From contig CANRAC010000060.1 of NCBI GenBank assembly GCA_947628495.1, positions 1-6,163 on the forward strand: a stretch of 6,163 nucleotides of DNA, read 5' to 3'. Position 1 is the stretch's first letter. Every line of letters starts with the position of its first letter. Below the pieces are notes generated by a model. That model did not search any database, was not told the DNA's origin, and worked only from the letters and a program-made list of their open reading frames with translations. This stretch comes from an uncultured Bacilli bacterium (lineage in GTDB: Bacteria; Bacillota_I; Bacilli_A; RF39; UBA660). A program made the position numbers and the translations under genes. Below are positions 5,375 to 6,163 of the stretch, piece after piece.

Positions 5375-6070
5375 ATGTTATTAAATTTACTTAGTCTTTT
5401 AAAAGACATGTTATTTTTTACGGGAAGTTATTCCAATAATGTTTTTCCGGAACCTTTAAATAAAGAAGAGGAAGAAAAGTATATCAATTTGATGTTAGCT
5501 GGCGATAAAGAAGCTAGAAATCAACTTATTGAACATAATCTAAGATTAGTAGCTCATATTGTCAAAAAATTTGAAGCCAAAAACACCGATAACGATGATT
5601 TAATTAGTATTGGTACTATTGGTTTAATTAAGGGAATTGACAGTTATAAAAATAATCATAAAACGAAAATTACTACCTACTGTGCCCGTTGTATAGAAAA
5701 TGAAATTCTCATGTTCTTTAGATCCAATAAAAAAAATGAAAATACCGTAAGTTTAAATGATTCAATTGGCTATGATAAAGATGGAAATGAAATAAATTTA
5801 ATAGATATTATTAAAGATAATCAAGTAGATATGATAACTACTCTTCATAATAAAGATAATATCTTATTACTTACCAAATTTCTTGAAACATTATCACCTC
5901 GGGAAAAAGAAATTATTACTAAAAGATATGGCCTTAATAATACAAAAGAAAAGACCCAAAAAGAAATTGCTAAGGAATTAAATATATCTCGAAGTTATGT
6001 TTCTCGCATAGAAAAAAGAGCATTAACAAAAATACTCCGTGAATTTATTAAAAGTAATAATGAGATATAA
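5375..6070 (+). CDS. sigK: RNA polymerase sporulation sigma factor pro-sigma-K
   Basis: Sigma-K directs late mother-cell transcription in sporulation (coat and cortex maturation, mother-cell lysis). The 231-residue protein is complete and follows B. subtilis SigK throughout. Residues 1-20 form a hydrophobic segment like the pro-sequence that SpoIVFB removes at the membrane; the cleavage region has SYSNNVFPEP at 18-27, close to the B. subtilis SYVKNNAFPQP. Region 2 spans about 50-117: LIEHNLRLVAHIVKKFE at 51-67, DLISIGTIGLIKGI at 75-88, and the -10 recognition helix around ARCIENEILMFFR at 104-116. Region 4 spans about 170-225, with the helix-turn-helix at TQKEIAKELNISRSYVSRIE, 194-213. LIEHNLRLVAH favours SigK over SigE, which has LIERNLRLVVY. 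The ATG at 5375 follows AAGGA (5362-5366) by eight bases. Unlike B. subtilis, no skin-type element splits the gene. It is divergent from the membrane protein-argS-kduI block. Confidence 0.95.
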   Translation: MLLNLLSLLKDMLFFTGSYSNNVFPEPLNKEEEEKYINLMLAGDKEARNQLIEHNLRLVAHIVKKFEAKNTDNDDLISIGTIGLIKGIDSYKNNHKTKITTYCARCIENEILMFFRSNKKNENTVSLNDSIGYDKDGNEINLIDIIKDNQVDMITTLHNKDNILLLTKFLETLSPREKEIITKRYGLNNTKEKTQKEIAKELNISRSYVSRIEKRALTKILREFIKSNNEI

Positions 6071-6071
6071 T

Positions 6072-6163
6072 CTATTTATTACTTTTTCTAGCATAGATAT
6101 ATGCACTAGCAGCACCTACTAATAAAGTACCAATGATAGCATATGAGGCAACACCATATTTAT
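6072..6163 (-). CDS. C-terminal end of an unrecognised membrane protein (partial)
   Basis: The right edge holds an open minus-strand frame of 29 codons ending at TAG (6072-6074). The visible residues give one hydrophobic helix, YAIIGTLLVGAASAYIYA, followed by a short basic tail ARKSNK, as in a protein held in the membrane by its last segment with a cytoplasmic end. There is too little to name a family. The stop codon is one base from the sigK stop, so the two genes converge tail to tail with no room for a terminator between them. The frame could be chance, but the small-residue-rich helix with a positively charged end and the exact packing against sigK make a real gene likely. Confidence 0.6.
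   Translation of the reverse strand, partial: KYGVASYAIIGTLLVGAASAYIYARKSNK

Noticed and set aside
6080..6101. Imperfect hairpin CTAGCATA...TATGCACTAG after sigK
   Set aside because: It has a two-base bulge and no T-run on either strand, and lies within the coding frame of the right-edge gene, so it is not supported as a terminator.

Overview
The window is a compact, very AT-rich stretch of a chromosome from a Gram-positive spore former, most likely a Bacillota of the Bacilli/Erysipelotrichia type or a low-GC clostridium. The basis is low GC throughout, strong Shine-Dalgarno sites on nearly every gene, the Bacillus-type pair yqeG-yqeH, and an intact sigK that still carries a pro-sequence. 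The genetic code looks standard: every Trp codon I checked is TGG, and the seven visible stop codons are TAA or TAG, never TGA. I cannot place it to genus.

There are three transcription blocks. (1) Minus strand, positions 2095 down to 1: a well-formed sigma-A-type promoter, then a NifS/IscS-like cysteine desulfurase, yqeG (HAD phosphatase family) and yqeH (circularly permuted ribosome-assembly GTPase, cut by the window edge after its zinc finger and its G4/G5 motifs). (2) Minus strand, 5275 down to about 2128: an extended -10 promoter, an unrecognised six-helix membrane protein, argS (arginyl-tRNA synthetase) and kduI (5-keto-4-deoxyuronate isomerase). The last three genes are separated by only 8 and 13 bases, and the block ends in an intrinsic terminator whose hairpin begins inside the kduI stop codon. 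(3) Plus strand, 5375 to 6070: sigK, the late mother-cell sporulation sigma factor, transcribed divergently from block 2. The C-terminal end of another membrane protein runs in from the right on the minus strand, and its stop codon lies one base from that of sigK.

The genes do not form one pathway. Translation (argS), ribosome assembly (yqeH), sulfur mobilisation (nifS), uronate catabolism (kduI) and sporulation (sigK) are packed side by side. The most informative details are the start codons (nifS at 2073 and a TTG start at 5247, both fixed by an AGGTGA ribosome-binding site that itself contains a misleading in-frame GTG), the orphan kduI coupled to argS, an intact pro-sigK without an intervening element, and an in-frame A-AAA-AAG heptamer at the membrane protein/argS junction. 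I see no convincing new multi-gene system, mobile element, CRISPR array or RNA gene. No gene-free stretch exceeds 300 bases.
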